From: Collimonas silvisoli
GTDB lineage: Bacteria; Pseudomonadota; Gammaproteobacteria; Burkholderiales; Burkholderiaceae_D
Direction: 5' to 3'
Assembly (NCBI RefSeq): GCF_018305005.1
Contig: NZ_JAGQEG010000029.1
Span: 1-59,998, forward strand
DNA: 59,998 nt
The notes under the pieces were generated by a model that saw nothing but the letters and a program-made list of their open reading frames with translations, was not told the DNA's origin and made no database searches. Shown here in pieces: positions 26,771-36,403 of this stretch (positions are counted from its first letter, which is position 1; each line of letters starts with the position of its first letter). The translations under genes were made by a program, and so were the position numbers.

Positions 26771-27043
26771 ATGAACAAGCTCGCAATCGCACTGTTGCTC
26801 GTCCTGACGGCGGGCTGCTCGACAGTCACCCCCAACTACGACACCAAGTTCGGCGACGCCGTGCGCGCGGCCAAACTGAAGATGACCATCAATCCTGACG
26901 CCGGCAAGAATCCCGATCAGGTGGCAGGCATGGATGGCAAGGCGGCCAGGGAGGCCATCAATCTCTATCAAGGAAGTTTCAAGGCGCCGCCGCCAGCGGT
27001 CAACGTTATCAATATCGGCGGCAGCCTTGGCGTCACCCAGTAA
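26771..27043 (+). CDS. Small lipoprotein of the tad operon
   Basis: 90 residues: signal MNKLAIALLLVLTAGC with lipobox LTAGC, then a polar mature part (VTPNYDTKFGDAVRAAKLKM, NPDAGKNPDQVAGMDGKAA). Its place directly after the secretin matches small lipoproteins often seen there in betaproteobacterial tad loci; it could be a pilotin-like helper, but this is inference. No TadD or RcpB homologue is present. Confidence 0.75.
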   Translation: MNKLAIALLLVLTAGCSTVTPNYDTKFGDAVRAAKLKMTINPDAGKNPDQVAGMDGKAAREAINLYQGSFKAPPPAVNVINIGGSLGVTQ

Positions 27044-27208
27044 CGTCAGAATGATGCATCGAGGATCGTATTGATTAAGGCAGAAGAATAAGCTGCCAGT
27101 GGAAAAAGGGAGTCATATTTTTGTGGTTTTGTAGTAGAAGCAGGTGGTAACCAAGCAGCACCAGAGCAGTAAATTTTGATTAACAACTATCTTCAAGAGG
27201 TGAAAAAA

Positions 27209-27424
27209 ATGAACAAATTTTTGAACGCAGTTGAACATTCCATCCATTCTTTTGCGAAAGACGAGGACGGCGCTCAAGTTGTTGAGTATGCGTTGATCAT
27301 CGCTGTAGTTTCGATTGGATTGGTTGTGGCCTTAGGCGTGGGGGCAAGTAGTCTCAAATCTTCTTTTGCTACGCTCATCACCCGGGTGACGACTTGCTTC
27401 ACAGCTGGCAGCACCTGCTCCTAA
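27209..27424 (+). CDS. flp: Flp-family major pilin, copy 1
   Basis: 71 residues. Leader to DEDG, cleavage before AQVVEYALIIAVVSIGLVVAL with Glu5-Tyr6 of the Flp motif, then a short tail with two Cys (TTCFTAGSTCS). AAGAGG lies 9-14 bases before ATG 27209; the in-frame ATT/ATG further upstream is not needed. Nearly the same mature helix as the next gene. Monomers assemble into the adhesive type IVb Flp pilus. Confidence 0.93.
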   Translation: MNKFLNAVEHSIHSFAKDEDGAQVVEYALIIAVVSIGLVVALGVGASSLKSSFATLITRVTTCFTAGSTCS

Positions 27425-27447
27425 GAGCAGGCAATGCAGCGTGCTGC
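27408..27447 (+). promoter_or_regulatory. Nested hairpin spanning the flp1 stop codon
   Basis: CCTGCTC-ctaa-GAGCAGG (27414-27431) carries the stop codon in its loop, and GCAGCAC/GTGCTGC (27408-27414, 27441-27447) forms an outer stem. No U-run, so a message-stabilising or processing element is more likely than a terminator. Confidence 0.5.
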
Positions 27448-27472
27448 GATATTTCTATTTGGAGAATGTCTT

Positions 27473-27676
27473 ATGAACGCCGTTGCTGAGAATCTAGCCC
27501 GGTTCATACAGGATGAAAGCGGTTCCCAGGTTGTTGAGTACGCGTTAATTATCGCTGTAGTCTCGATTGGACTCGTCGTTGCCTTGGGTGACGCCACGAT
27601 AGGGCTTAAAAGTTCGTTTGCTACGCTAGTCACCCGTATTACCACTTGTTTCACCGTGGGTAGCACATGCAGCTAA
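27473..27676 (+). CDS. flp: Flp-family major pilin, copy 2
   Basis: 67 residues from ATG 27473 with GGAG upstream. Prepilin motif ESGSQVVEYALIIAVVSIGL, tail ITTCFTVGSTCS. It differs from copy 1 mostly in the leader and in a GDATIGLK segment, which points to a recent tandem duplication. A strong hairpin follows immediately. Confidence 0.92.
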   Translation: MNAVAENLARFIQDESGSQVVEYALIIAVVSIGLVVALGDATIGLKSSFATLVTRITTCFTVGSTCS

Positions 27677-27696
27677 TAGGTTGTAGTGGTTGTGTC

Positions 27697-27727
27697 AATG
27701 AGAGGTAACTCTTACCTCTCATTGTTT
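27697..27727 (+). terminator. Terminator or attenuator after the tandem pilin genes
   Basis: Perfect 12-bp stem AATGAGAGGTAA/TTACCTCTCATT with a 3-base loop, followed by GTTTT, 20 bp after flp2. Partial termination here would give far more pilin than assembly-protein message. Confidence 0.75.
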
Positions 27728-27747
27728 TCCAAAAAAAGGAAGTTAAC

Positions 27748-28206
27748 ATGGACAACAACAAGCAGAAAGGTTCGCAGGCCGTGGAATTTGCGCTGGTCCT
27801 TCCGTTCCTGATCTTGATTATCTTTGCTGTCCTGGATTTCGGCATCCTCGCCTACGACAAGGCGATCATCACCAACGCCAGCAGGGAGGCGGTACGGCAA
27901 GGGATAGTCTTGAGTACTGCGACATGGGATCCTGCAACGATCAAACAGGTAGCCTGCAATTATGCCAAGAGCGCGCTCATCACCGTAAGCAGTGGCACCC
28001 GCAATGCTACTTGTACTGGTACGGCAGATCCGGTTATCACCATGACGCCCACTGCTACCCCGGCTTTCAATACACCTGTCACAGTCACCGTATCCTACGC
28101 TGTACATGGATTTTCCTTGGGATCATGGTGGTCGCTGGGGACTGGCGCCAGCACAGTCGGGAGCGCAATTACCTTGGTTTCCACCACCGAGATGAATCAT
28201 GAATAA
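27748..28206 (+). CDS. tadE: TadE-like pseudopilin
   Basis: 152 residues. Short leader ending KG, then SQAVEFALVLPFLILIIFAVLDFG with the prepilin-type Glu5-Phe, as in TadE pseudopilins cleaved by CpaA. The periplasmic part has ASREAVRQG and Cys/Thr-rich stretches. Overlaps tadG by 8 bases. Confidence 0.9.
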   Translation: MDNNKQKGSQAVEFALVLPFLILIIFAVLDFGILAYDKAIITNASREAVRQGIVLSTATWDPATIKQVACNYAKSALITVSSGTRNATCTGTADPVITMTPTATPAFNTPVTVTVSYAVHGFSLGSWWSLGTGASTVGSAITLVSTTEMNHE

Positions 28207-29353
28207 GGTCAACATCATGTCTAAGTTCAATGTCATGTCGCCACAAAAAAAAGGGTCGGTTCTGGTATTCGTGGCTGGCATACTTTTGGTCTTAACCGGC
28301 TTTGCAGTAGCTGCAATTGACGTAGGAAGAGTATTCATCGTCCGCAATGAAATGCAAAATGTGGCGGACGCAGCCGCACTAGCCGGCGCTAATTGCCTGG
28401 ACCGACAATCGCTTTCCGGATCAACGACGGATTGCACAAGCGCCACATCGGCGACATTGAACTGGAACAGGGCCAGCGCCAAAGCCACGAATGAGCTGGG
28501 CAGAAATACCGCCGACAATAAAGCGATTTCCACCACGGATTCAGGGCACCAGATCGATGTGGGGTATTGGAATTTGCTAACGAAGAGCCCGTCAGGCGGA
28601 ACAATGTCTACCACCTTTACCCCGCTTACAAACGATGACAGGCCGGCGGTGAGAGTCACCATCACGAAGGACGTCGGCAAGAATAACGGGCCCATCACGA
28701 TGCTGACCCGATGGATGTTTGGGGGATCCGATGTACCGATGACTGCCAAGGCAGTCGCCGTTATCTCTTCGCCGGGCAGCGTGGTGCCGGGAGCCCTGAT
28801 TCCGGTTGCCATCAACCAGTGCATGTTTACAAAATATTGGGATAGCACTAAAGGGCAACCCCTTCTCTTCAAAGCGACGGATACCGATCCCTATGGCATA
28901 TCGACAGTAGGTCAGCCATGGGAAGTCAGGATAGGTTCCTCCTATCACTATCCCAGTTGCGAGTCAGGTCAGTGGACTACTTTCCAGCAGAATGCGAATG
29001 ACGTGCCCACTGTGCGGAATTTGATCGCCAACGGCAATCCGACGCCACTGAACATAGGAGATAACACGTGGATTCAACCGGGCACCAAGACTTCACTCTA
29101 TAACTCCCTGTCTAGCCAGTATCCGACGCCGCCCGGCGCAGACGTCACGGTGGTCGTCGTCAACCAGCCTTCGGGCTGGAGCACGGCTACACAAGCGCCG
29201 GTCGTCGGGTTCGCAGGCTTTCACATTGACGATATACAAGGGGGGAGCAGCAAATACATTCAGGGCCATTTTATTCAAGGCGCCACCAGCAGCGGCGCCA
29301 GCGGGGTCGGACCTTATTACGGTACCTATACGCCGCCGCGCTTAGCCCAATGA
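28199..29353 (+). CDS. tadG: TadG-like Flp pilus assembly protein
   Basis: 384 residues. N-terminal KKGSVLVFVAGILLVLTGFAV helix of the TadG/TadE-G type, followed by DVGRVFIVRNEMQNVADAAALAGA, the common motif after the helix. The rest is a large periplasmic domain with scattered Cys and Thr/Ser-rich segments, with no von Willebrand motif recognised. Start ATG 28199 overlaps tadE; ATG 28217 is an alternative. Confidence 0.87.
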   Translation: MNKVNIMSKFNVMSPQKKGSVLVFVAGILLVLTGFAVAAIDVGRVFIVRNEMQNVADAAALAGANCLDRQSLSGSTTDCTSATSATLNWNRASAKATNELGRNTADNKAISTTDSGHQIDVGYWNLLTKSPSGGTMSTTFTPLTNDDRPAVRVTITKDVGKNNGPITMLTRWMFGGSDVPMTAKAVAVISSPGSVVPGALIPVAINQCMFTKYWDSTKGQPLLFKATDTDPYGISTVGQPWEVRIGSSYHYPSCESGQWTTFQQNANDVPTVRNLIANGNPTPLNIGDNTWIQPGTKTSLYNSLSSQYPTPPGADVTVVVVNQPSGWSTATQAPVVGFAGFHIDDIQGGSSKYIQGHFIQGATSSGASGVGPYYGTYTPPRLAQ

Positions 29354-29384
29354 CATCGTCACAATCAACGCCAAGAGGGATCAA

Positions 29385-30536
29385 ATGAAGATCGCGATAA
29401 TTTCTCCCAATATGAATAATCTACAAGAGATGGGTAGAATCATCGGCGCATGCTCGCATTCAGTTGCCCTCATTGAAGGCGGTAAAAGCAGGATGCGTAT
29501 CGTTGCTGAACAAGAGCAGCCGGACCTGATGCTGGTCGAGGGGATGTGCTGCGATCCGGCCGAACTTGCCCAGGTCGAATATGTCACTACCCGTCATCCT
29601 GGCATCGCTGTCATTCTGCTCTGCGCGACTCACACTCCGGAATTCCTGATCAACTCGATGCGCGCCGGCGTGCGGGAGGTACTGCCGTCGCCGGTGACCG
29701 CTGGCGCGTTGGAAGCCGCGGTAAGCCGCATAGCAGCCAAGCGTCTCGGCGTCCATGCCCAACCGGTCGGCAAGATACTGGCCTTCATGCCATGCAAAGG
29801 CGGCAGCGGCGCTACTTTCCTGGCAACCAACCTCGGCTACCAGCTGGCGGACACCAAGTCCGTGCTGCTGATTGATCTGAACCTGCAATTTGGTGATGCG
29901 CTGTCGTTCGTGCATGACGGCAAGCCGATCTCCACGCTGGCAGACGTTGCCCGGGACATTCACCGGCTGGATGTTACGTTGCTGGCGGCCAGCGCGGTCA
30001 AGATTTCACCGAGCTACAGCATACTGGCCGCGCCGGAAGATCCTTCGCAAGCCATGGAAATCAGGCCGGAATATATCGAGCTCATCCTCAGCCTGGCGGT
30101 CACCCACTATGACTTTGTATTGCTGGACGTAGGCAGAACGCTGGATACGTTTGCCATCAAGGCGCTGGATCGGGCTCATCGGATTTTTCCAGTATTGCAA
30201 GCAGGGCTGCCATACATTCGAAATGCGAAAAAATTGCTCGCAATATTCAAATCGCTTGGCTATCAGGAAGAAAAGATCGAGTTGATTGTCAACCGCGTCG
30301 AGAAGAGCGGGGAAATAGGTATCGATGATATACGGCACTCCTTGGGTGCCGCTACTCTACACACTGTCCCTAACTCATATAAACAGGTAAATGCGTCGAT
30401 CAACCACGGTGATCCAATGATCGAAACGGCACGTTCCAATGCCGTGACTAAGAACTTGGCTGCGTTCGCGTTATCGCTGAGTCCCAAGGAAGAAGAAAGT
30501 CGCAGTCTGTTGGGGCGTCTGTTCAGGCGAGCATAA
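29385..30536 (+). CDS. cpaE: Pilus localisation ATPase CpaE/TadZ
   Basis: 383 residues. A degenerate receiver-like domain (about 1-115) precedes a MinD/ParA-type ATPase with deviant Walker A in PCKGGSGATFLATNLG (about 137-150), VLLIDLNLQFGD and FVLLDVGRTLD. TadZ places the Tad machine at the pole in relatives. AGAGGGA precedes the ATG. Confidence 0.93.
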   Translation: MKIAIISPNMNNLQEMGRIIGACSHSVALIEGGKSRMRIVAEQEQPDLMLVEGMCCDPAELAQVEYVTTRHPGIAVILLCATHTPEFLINSMRAGVREVLPSPVTAGALEAAVSRIAAKRLGVHAQPVGKILAFMPCKGGSGATFLATNLGYQLADTKSVLLIDLNLQFGDALSFVHDGKPISTLADVARDIHRLDVTLLAASAVKISPSYSILAAPEDPSQAMEIRPEYIELILSLAVTHYDFVLLDVGRTLDTFAIKALDRAHRIFPVLQAGLPYIRNAKKLLAIFKSLGYQEEKIELIVNRVEKSGEIGIDDIRHSLGAATLHTVPNSYKQVNASINHGDPMIETARSNAVTKNLAAFALSLSPKEEESRSLLGRLFRRA

Positions 30537-30612
30537 GCAGTACCGTCAGAGCGGCGCAAATTTGTAAGGCGATCCAAGCGTGAAAAAGCAGGCTTAACCG
30601 GAGCATATCAAA

Positions 30613-31965
30613 ATGTCTTTTCGAGAAAAATTAAACGCCGCCAGGATAGAGCCATTTGCATCGGAGCAACCACAGATTCAGGTGGCAAGTGATGCGTATA
30701 AGCTGTTGAAGGGACGGATGCATCTCAAGCTGCTGGATAAGTTCGATTTGGCCGTGCTGGAGAGCTTGGCCCCCGAAATGCTGCGGCAAGAAATCGCTGC
30801 GATGGTTGAGCGCCTGCTGCATGAAGAGCAAGCGGTGATCAATGATGTCGAACGACGCTCGCTGATCCGCGACATTCAACATGAAATGCTGGGGTTCGGC
30901 CCGCTTGAATTGCTGATGGCTGATCCGACAGTATCCGATATCCTGGTCAATTCCTACGAGCAGATCTATGTGGAGCGCAGGGGACGGCTTGAGCTTACCA
31001 ATGTCACCTTTACCGATGAGAAGCACCTGCTACGCATTATTGACAAGATCGTGTCCCTGGTCGGCCGGCGGATAGATGAATCCAGCCCTATGGTGGACGC
31101 CAGGCTACCTGACGGCTCTCGGGTCAATGCAGTCATTCCACCAGTGGCGTTGGATGGGCCCATGATGTCGATTCGGCGATTCGCGCATATTCCTCTCAAA
31201 ATGGACAATCTGGCTAACGAGTACAAGAGTTTGACGATGGAAATGGCGTTCATGCTGGAAGGTTTGAGCAAGGCCAAAGTCAACATGATTATCTCCGGCG
31301 GCACCGGCGCCGGCAAGACGACATTGCTGAACATCCTGTCCAGTTATATTCCAGTATCGGAGCGGATTGTCACTATCGAAGATGCGGCCGAGCTGCAGAT
31401 GCAGCAGCCGCACGTGGTGCGGATGGAAACGCGGCCAATGAATATCGAGGGCAAGGGCGAGATTACCCAGCGTGCCTTGGTGCGCAACGCGCTGCGGATG
31501 CGGCCTGACCGGATCGTGATTGGCGAAGTACGCGGCGCGGAGGCGGCCGATATGCTGCAAGCGATGAACACCGGCCATGAGGGATCGCTCACTACCATCC
31601 ATGCCAATACGCCGCGAGATGCACTGTCCAGGCTTGAAAACATGATTGGAATGGCAAATTTGAATCTTCCGCATAAAGCAGCGCGACAGCAAATTGCTTC
31701 AGCCATCACGGTAGTGATCCAAGCCATCAGATTGATCGATGGCAAGCGGAAAATCACCAGCATTCAAGAGATCACCGGAATGGAGGGCGATATTATTACC
31801 ATGCAAGAGATATTCGCCTTCAAGCAAACCGGCATTGGTGTCGACGGCGAGGTCCAAGGCTATTTTCATGCGACAGGCGTGAGGCCGAAGTTTACCGAAC
31901 GCTTGCGCTCGTTTGGCGTGACCATGCCGGACGCCATGTTCGATCCCACTAAGCACTATCAATGA
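30613..31965 (+). CDS. cpaF: Flp pilus assembly ATPase CpaF/TadA
   Basis: 450 residues, secretion ATPase that powers pilus extension and retraction. Walker A at residues 229-238 ([11 protein letters not shown]), the Asp box [12 protein letters not shown], Walker [17 protein letters not shown] near 299, and His box [18 protein letters not shown]. 76 bp after cpaE. Confidence 0.96.
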   Translation: MSFREKLNAARIEPFASEQPQIQVASDAYKLLKGRMHLKLLDKFDLAVLESLAPEMLRQEIAAMVERLLHEEQAVINDVERRSLIRDIQHEMLGFGPLELLMADPTVSDILVNSYEQIYVERRGRLELTNVTFTDEKHLLRIIDKIVSLVGRRIDESSPMVDARLPDGSRVNAVIPPVALDGPMMSIRRFAHIPLKMDNLANEYKSLTMEMAFMLEGLSKAKVNMIISGGTGAGKTTLLNILSSYIPVSERIVTIEDAAELQMQQPHVVRMETRPMNIEGKGEITQRALVRNALRMRPDRIVIGEVRGAEAADMLQAMNTGHEGSLTTIHANTPRDALSRLENMIGMANLNLPHKAARQQIASAITVVIQAIRLIDGKRKITSIQEITGMEGDIITMQEIFAFKQTGIGVDGEVQGYFHATGVRPKFTERLRSFGVTMPDAMFDPTKHYQ

Positions 31966-31979
31966 TAGGAGGGTAAATC

Positions 31980-32972
31980 ATGTTGCAATCGATCGGCGGT
32001 AACGCCTTCCTGATCATAACGGTGCTTGTCTTCGTCGCGGTAGTTTTACTTCTGGAGGGCCTTTATATGATGTGGCAATCATATAGGGGACCGGAGGCCA
32101 GGAAGATTGCGAATCGGCTCCGTGGACTTTCAGCTTCTCTAGATAAAACCCGTCAATCGCAACTATTGAAACAGCGCATGCTGAGCGAAATTCCGGGATT
32201 CGAGCGGCTGTTGTTGAGCCTTCCCAGGGTGCAAAGACTGGATAAATTCATTCTCCAGGCAGGTCTCGACTGGACTGTATCCAAGCTCCTGTTATCGTGC
32301 GCGGCATTGGGATTCATAACTTGCACAATCATAACTTTGCTGCTTTATCAATCGATTCTGATGGGATTGATGATTGGTGTTGCCGCGGCAGCTCTGCCTT
32401 TACTGTATGTACAAAAAAAGCGGAACCGCCGTTTGACCAAGGTTGAGCAGCAATTACCTGAAGCGCTTGATCTGGTGACTCGGGCCTTGCGTTCTGGCCA
32501 TGCTTTTTCATCCGGACTGCAAATGATTGGTGAAGAAATGGCGGAACCTATTGCCAGTGAATTTCGTATCGTGCACGACGAGGTCAATTTTGGTGTGTCG
32601 CTACAGCAGGCATTGACGAACCTGTGCGAACGCGTGCCGATTACCGATATGCGTTACTTCGTGGTCGCCGTTCTCATTCAACGCGATTCAGGCGGAGATT
32701 TGACCGAGGTGCTCATTAATTTGAGCCGCTTGATTCGGGAACGCTTGAAGTTGCTTTCTAAGATAAGGGTGTTGTCATCCGAGGGACGGTTATCGGCCTG
32801 GATTTTAGGCGTCATGCCTTTCGCCCTAGGAGCAGCCATGTTTCTTTTGAATCCGGATTTTATGGGCCCCTTGTGGAAGGATCCCATCGGCATTGCAATC
32901 ATGAAATACACGCTCATCTTGATGGCCATCGGCATTTTGATTCTCAGAAAAATGATCAAAATCCGAGTATAG
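31980..32972 (+). CDS. tadB: Flp pilus inner-membrane platform protein TadB
   Basis: 330 residues with an N-terminal helix, a cytoplasmic T2SSF domain (about 160-285: LPEALDLVTRALRSGHAFSSGL, DMRYFVVAVLIQRDSGGDLTEVL) and two C-terminal helices. AGGAGGG lies before the ATG. Partners TadC, the next gene. Confidence 0.94.
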   Translation: MLQSIGGNAFLIITVLVFVAVVLLLEGLYMMWQSYRGPEARKIANRLRGLSASLDKTRQSQLLKQRMLSEIPGFERLLLSLPRVQRLDKFILQAGLDWTVSKLLLSCAALGFITCTIITLLLYQSILMGLMIGVAAAALPLLYVQKKRNRRLTKVEQQLPEALDLVTRALRSGHAFSSGLQMIGEEMAEPIASEFRIVHDEVNFGVSLQQALTNLCERVPITDMRYFVVAVLIQRDSGGDLTEVLINLSRLIRERLKLLSKIRVLSSEGRLSAWILGVMPFALGAAMFLLNPDFMGPLWKDPIGIAIMKYTLILMAIGILILRKMIKIRV

Positions 32973-32984
32973 AGGAGAAGCAAA

Positions 32985-33896
32985 ATGCTAATACTTCCCG
33001 TACTGATTTTCTTCGCTGTCACGTTGGGAGTGATAGGACTGTTTGTCTGGCTGGCGCCTACCAAAACAGCGCAGCGACTGCAAGCAATGTCTAACCCGGC
33101 AGAGAAGCCGCAGTGGACAGAAACCATGGTGAATATCGTTGGCCCGTTCGCCAAGTTATCTTCACCAACCGGTAATTGGGAAACGTCGCCGTTAAGAATC
33201 AAATTTCTCAATGCGGGAATCCGCCATATCGATGCGCGTCTCATCTATTTTGGCATCAAGACATTGCTGCCCCTTGCCTTTGCGGCGATGGCATTCCTGG
33301 GGCTTAGAACATTGACTAGCGTTGAGGGCACGCCGCTCCTGCTGTTTGTAGTCTTATCAGCCATGATCGGTTGCTACCTGCCCAACATCCTTCTGCACTG
33401 GAAGATAAGAAACCGTAGGCGAGAAATCTTCGAGAATTTTCCTGATGCGGCTGATTTGATGCTGATTTGCGTAGAAGCAGGTTTGGGATTGGATGCCGGA
33501 CTCGCTAAAGTGGTCGATGAAATCAAGATGAAAAGTGTCGCGTTGGCGGAAGAGCTGCACTTGACCAACCTGGAAATGAGGGCGGGCGGTACGCGTGAAA
33601 AATCTTTGCGCAATCTTGCGCTACGCACCGGTGTTGATGAAATCGGTACATTCGCCGCCATGTTGACCCAGGCAGACAAGTTTGGGACAAGCATTGGCGA
33701 GTCCCTGCGGGTATTCTCTGACGATTTGCGATATAAGAGACATGTGCGTGCAGAGGAAATGGCTGCTAAGGTCCCTACAAAAATGCTGTTTCCGCTGATA
33801 ACCTGTATTTTCCCGGCGATTATCATGGTCATCATGGGGCCAGCGGCAATTCAAATTATTCGAACCGTACTTCCGCTGATAAGCGGAGTCCATTAA
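32985..33896 (+). CDS. tadC: Flp pilus inner-membrane platform protein TadC
   Basis: 303 residues, second T2SSF protein. FPDAADLMLICVEAGLGLDAGL and RTGVDEIGTFAAMLTQADKFGTS are typical; helices flank the domain and one closes the C-terminus (MLFPLITCIFPAIIMVIM). Last tad gene; a tadD TPR gene, usually next, is absent. Confidence 0.94.
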   Translation: MLILPVLIFFAVTLGVIGLFVWLAPTKTAQRLQAMSNPAEKPQWTETMVNIVGPFAKLSSPTGNWETSPLRIKFLNAGIRHIDARLIYFGIKTLLPLAFAAMAFLGLRTLTSVEGTPLLLFVVLSAMIGCYLPNILLHWKIRNRRREIFENFPDAADLMLICVEAGLGLDAGLAKVVDEIKMKSVALAEELHLTNLEMRAGGTREKSLRNLALRTGVDEIGTFAAMLTQADKFGTSIGESLRVFSDDLRYKRHVRAEEMAAKVPTKMLFPLITCIFPAIIMVIMGPAAIQIIRTVLPLISGVH

Positions 33897-33941
33897 GAGC
33901 CTGAGGCAATGCCAAAGGTAGCGGACAAGGCGGGGCGGGGA

Positions 33942-33974
33942 GCAAATCCGGCTAATTAGTTTGTCCGGATTCGC
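33942..33974. terminator. Hairpin between tadC and the convergent regulator genes
   Basis: GCAAATCCGG pairs with CCGGATTCGC across a 13-base loop. No long U-run on either side, so a weak bidirectional terminator is inferred from its convergent position. Confidence 0.45.
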
Positions 33975-33997
33975 TGCCTGGTCCATTGAACCTTCAA

Positions 33998-34684
33998 TCA
34001 GGATTGGGGATTCCCCAGCTGGTGCTTGATTGCATACACATATAGCTCAAGCCGATTGCTCACGTCCAGCTTGTGGTAGATGGATGTCAAATGGTTGCAC
34101 AAGGTGTGTTCGGATATGAACAGCTGCTGCGCAAGCGCTTTGTTCGAGGCGCCGCTTCCCTCGATAATCGTGTGAATGATTTTTTGCTCCTTGGCGGTCA
34201 GGGTCGCTTTCTTTTTCGTTTCGGAGTCTGGCTTGGGCGTCCCGGGCGGAACCATGAGTTCACCGAATACCCTGCCCAGCGTTTCACGGTCGAGCCATAG
34301 CTCGCCCTGATGGGTTTTTTCTATCGCCTTCAGCACTTGCTCCGCCGATGCGTCCTTGCGCAACACCCCGCGGGCGCCGCGCATAACCGCTATATCCAGC
34401 GTCGCCTGCTTGCGTTCGCCGGTCAAGATCAAGACGCGCGACACCAGATTCGACAACAGGGCTGGGAGAATATCGAGGGCGTTTTTTCCATCCAGATCAA
34501 GGTCCAGCAAGATGACATCCGGAATCAGCTGGTCGATTTTCGCAAGCGCTTCTTCGCAGCTTCTTGCGGTCCCGACCACCTCCATCTTTGGTTTCTCGCC
34601 ATCGATCAATTTACCCAGTCCCCACAACATCGTCTGGTGATCGTCGATGAGCATTACGCGAATGGTTTCTTCCGCCGGCTTCAT
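33998..34684 (-). CDS. NarL/LuxR-type response regulator
   Basis: 228 residues. Receiver domain 1-125: acidic pair Asp14-Asp15, phospho-acceptor Asp61 in LLDLDLDG, and Lys in VLRKDAS. LuxR-type helix-turn-helix 165-225 (LTAKEQKIIHTIIEGSGASNKALAQQL, trimmed; NHLTSIYHKLDVSNRLEL). 12 bp after the kinase gene, so one operon. Convergent with the tad operon, its most likely target. Confidence 0.93.
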   Translation of the reverse strand: MKPAEETIRVMLIDDHQTMLWGLGKLIDGEKPKMEVVGTARSCEEALAKIDQLIPDVILLDLDLDGKNALDILPALLSNLVSRVLILTGERKQATLDIAVMRGARGVLRKDASAEQVLKAIEKTHQGELWLDRETLGRVFGELMVPPGTPKPDSETKKKATLTAKEQKIIHTIIEGSGASNKALAQQLFISEHTLCNHLTSIYHKLDVSNRLELYVYAIKHQLGNPQS

Positions 34685-34696
34685 GGTCTCACCTTT

Positions 34697-36403
34697 TCAA
34701 ACGGGTATTTCGATCAATACGGCAGTGCTGCCGCCAGCCCCTTGCTTTACCTGGGTGTTGCCGCCCAGCGCGCTAGCCCGCTCGGTAATCGAGCGTGGCG
34801 TGAAATCGACAGCCTGAGTGCCGATACCTTCATTTTCAATTTGAATCTTGAGCCAGCCGTCTGCGCAGTGGAGTTTGACCAATCCGCGTTGCGCATCGGT
34901 GTGCTTGCAGATGTTGCTCAATCCTTCGCGCACGACCTGCAATACCTCCGCAGTCAAGCGGTCGCTCACGTTAAGTTCGCCTTCCATGCTGACTGCGATA
35001 TCGATTCCGTAGAATTCCCGGACTTGCGCTGCCTGCTGGCGCAGAGTAGCTAGAAATATAGGTTCAGTCTGCCCCGATTCGCTTTTAAACGTCCCGGCAT
35101 AGCGGCGCAAATCGCCAATGACCTGTGCTGCCATGCTTGTCAATTTATCGAGATCGTCGATGAGAGGATTGCCGGGAGCAGCTTTATGCCGGAGGGCGCT
35201 CAAGCCCATTTTCAAGCCGATGTATGGCTGGATGGCAGTATCGTGAATATCCAATGCAATCTTTTTCCGTTCCTGCGAAACAGCCTCCGAGGCCATCCGA
35301 TCGAGAAGTTCGATGTTCTCGATAACAGGAAATGCTTGTTCAGCGATATGACTCAAAAACAGGGCGTCCGCTTTGCTGAATCTGTCTCTCCGCGAGACCA
35401 CATAAATACGGCCTTCTCCCTTCCTCAATGACAAAGGAACACTGATAAAGGAATCTGCCTCCAGAAGCTCGGCCATGTTCTGGCTTGTTTGCTCTTCGCG
35501 TTTGATCCATCTGCCGCTCGCACTTTCATACAACAGAGATCCTCCGAGGATAGACATGACTGGTCCAAGCGGGCGGGTGTATGCAACGACATGGTCTTGG
35601 GAAAAAGCCATGAGCCGTGATGCCGCTTCTGCACGAACTTGCACGGCATTGATTGATTGCTCTGTATCGCCTTCTTTTATCGTCCGCAATGAATAGATCG
35701 CGGAATCCTTGTCCCGGATCACCAAGATGCAGCTGCTGCCTCGGAAAAACGCCAATGTCTTTTTCAGGACAGAGGTAATGGTGTGATCGACCCCAAACCG
35801 CGGATTTGATAGCCGGCTGACATCGCGAAGCAGGGCAATCCGGCGCTTCAGTTCTATTTTTGATTCTCCCCAGCGCGCACTCATGTAGCCGAACGTCAGC
35901 AAGAAGGTGGTACGCAACAATAACCGAGGAAGATCTTGCTCTGTGCCTAACGTCATGCCGCATGCGGCGAGCAATGCCGCTGAAGCGATGGTAATGCGCG
36001 CACCCTCTTCGAAACCCCAGCGAAAAGACGAAGTGAGAATGGCGAAAAAAAAGAACAGGAAAAAAAAGCTGCTGACGCCGCCTGTGAACAAGACAATCAG
36101 CGCATACCAGCAGATATCCATCCAGTGAATCAGCTTGCTCTGTGAGAATGGCTTGTTAAGAAGTGCAAAAATGTAAAGGGCGGTGCAGTGAAAGACATAC
36201 CCGGAAAAGACGAGCCAGGTAGAACGGTCAACGCCGCTCAAGCCTGAGGGGTCGATAAAAATCGCTAAGAGGCCAGACACAGCCAGAACTAGCCGCATCC
36301 TGCTAACCATTTGCGCGTCAGCGGCGTCCGTGACCAGACTCGATGCAATTTCGTTTTTTTTGTCTAGCCTGTGGACGGCCATAGTGTTCTCGCGCCAAGA
36401 CAT
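34697..36403 (-). CDS. Membrane sensor histidine kinase (HisKA_3 type)
   Basis: 568 residues. About five membrane helices in residues 35-160 (LVLAVSGLLAIFI, WYALIVLFTGGVSSFFFLFFF), a GAF-like domain about 180-365, then a NarX-type dimerisation box with His387 in ALDIHDTAIQPY, and an ATPase domain (VVREGLSNICKHTDA; the G-box IENEGIG lacks the usual Asp-Asn-Gly). Partner of the response regulator at 33998-34684. An in-frame ATG at residue 8 is a possible start. Confidence 0.9.
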   Translation of the reverse strand: MSWRENTMAVHRLDKKNEIASSLVTDAADAQMVSRMRLVLAVSGLLAIFIDPSGLSGVDRSTWLVFSGYVFHCTALYIFALLNKPFSQSKLIHWMDICWYALIVLFTGGVSSFFFLFFFFAILTSSFRWGFEEGARITIASAALLAACGMTLGTEQDLPRLLLRTTFLLTFGYMSARWGESKIELKRRIALLRDVSRLSNPRFGVDHTITSVLKKTLAFFRGSSCILVIRDKDSAIYSLRTIKEGDTEQSINAVQVRAEAASRLMAFSQDHVVAYTRPLGPVMSILGGSLLYESASGRWIKREEQTSQNMAELLEADSFISVPLSLRKGEGRIYVVSRRDRFSKADALFLSHIAEQAFPVIENIELLDRMASEAVSQERKKIALDIHDTAIQPYIGLKMGLSALRHKAAPGNPLIDDLDKLTSMAAQVIGDLRRYAGTFKSESGQTEPIFLATLRQQAAQVREFYGIDIAVSMEGELNVSDRLTAEVLQVVREGLSNICKHTDAQRGLVKLHCADGWLKIQIENEGIGTQAVDFTPRSITERASALGGNTQVKQGAGGSTAVLIEIPV

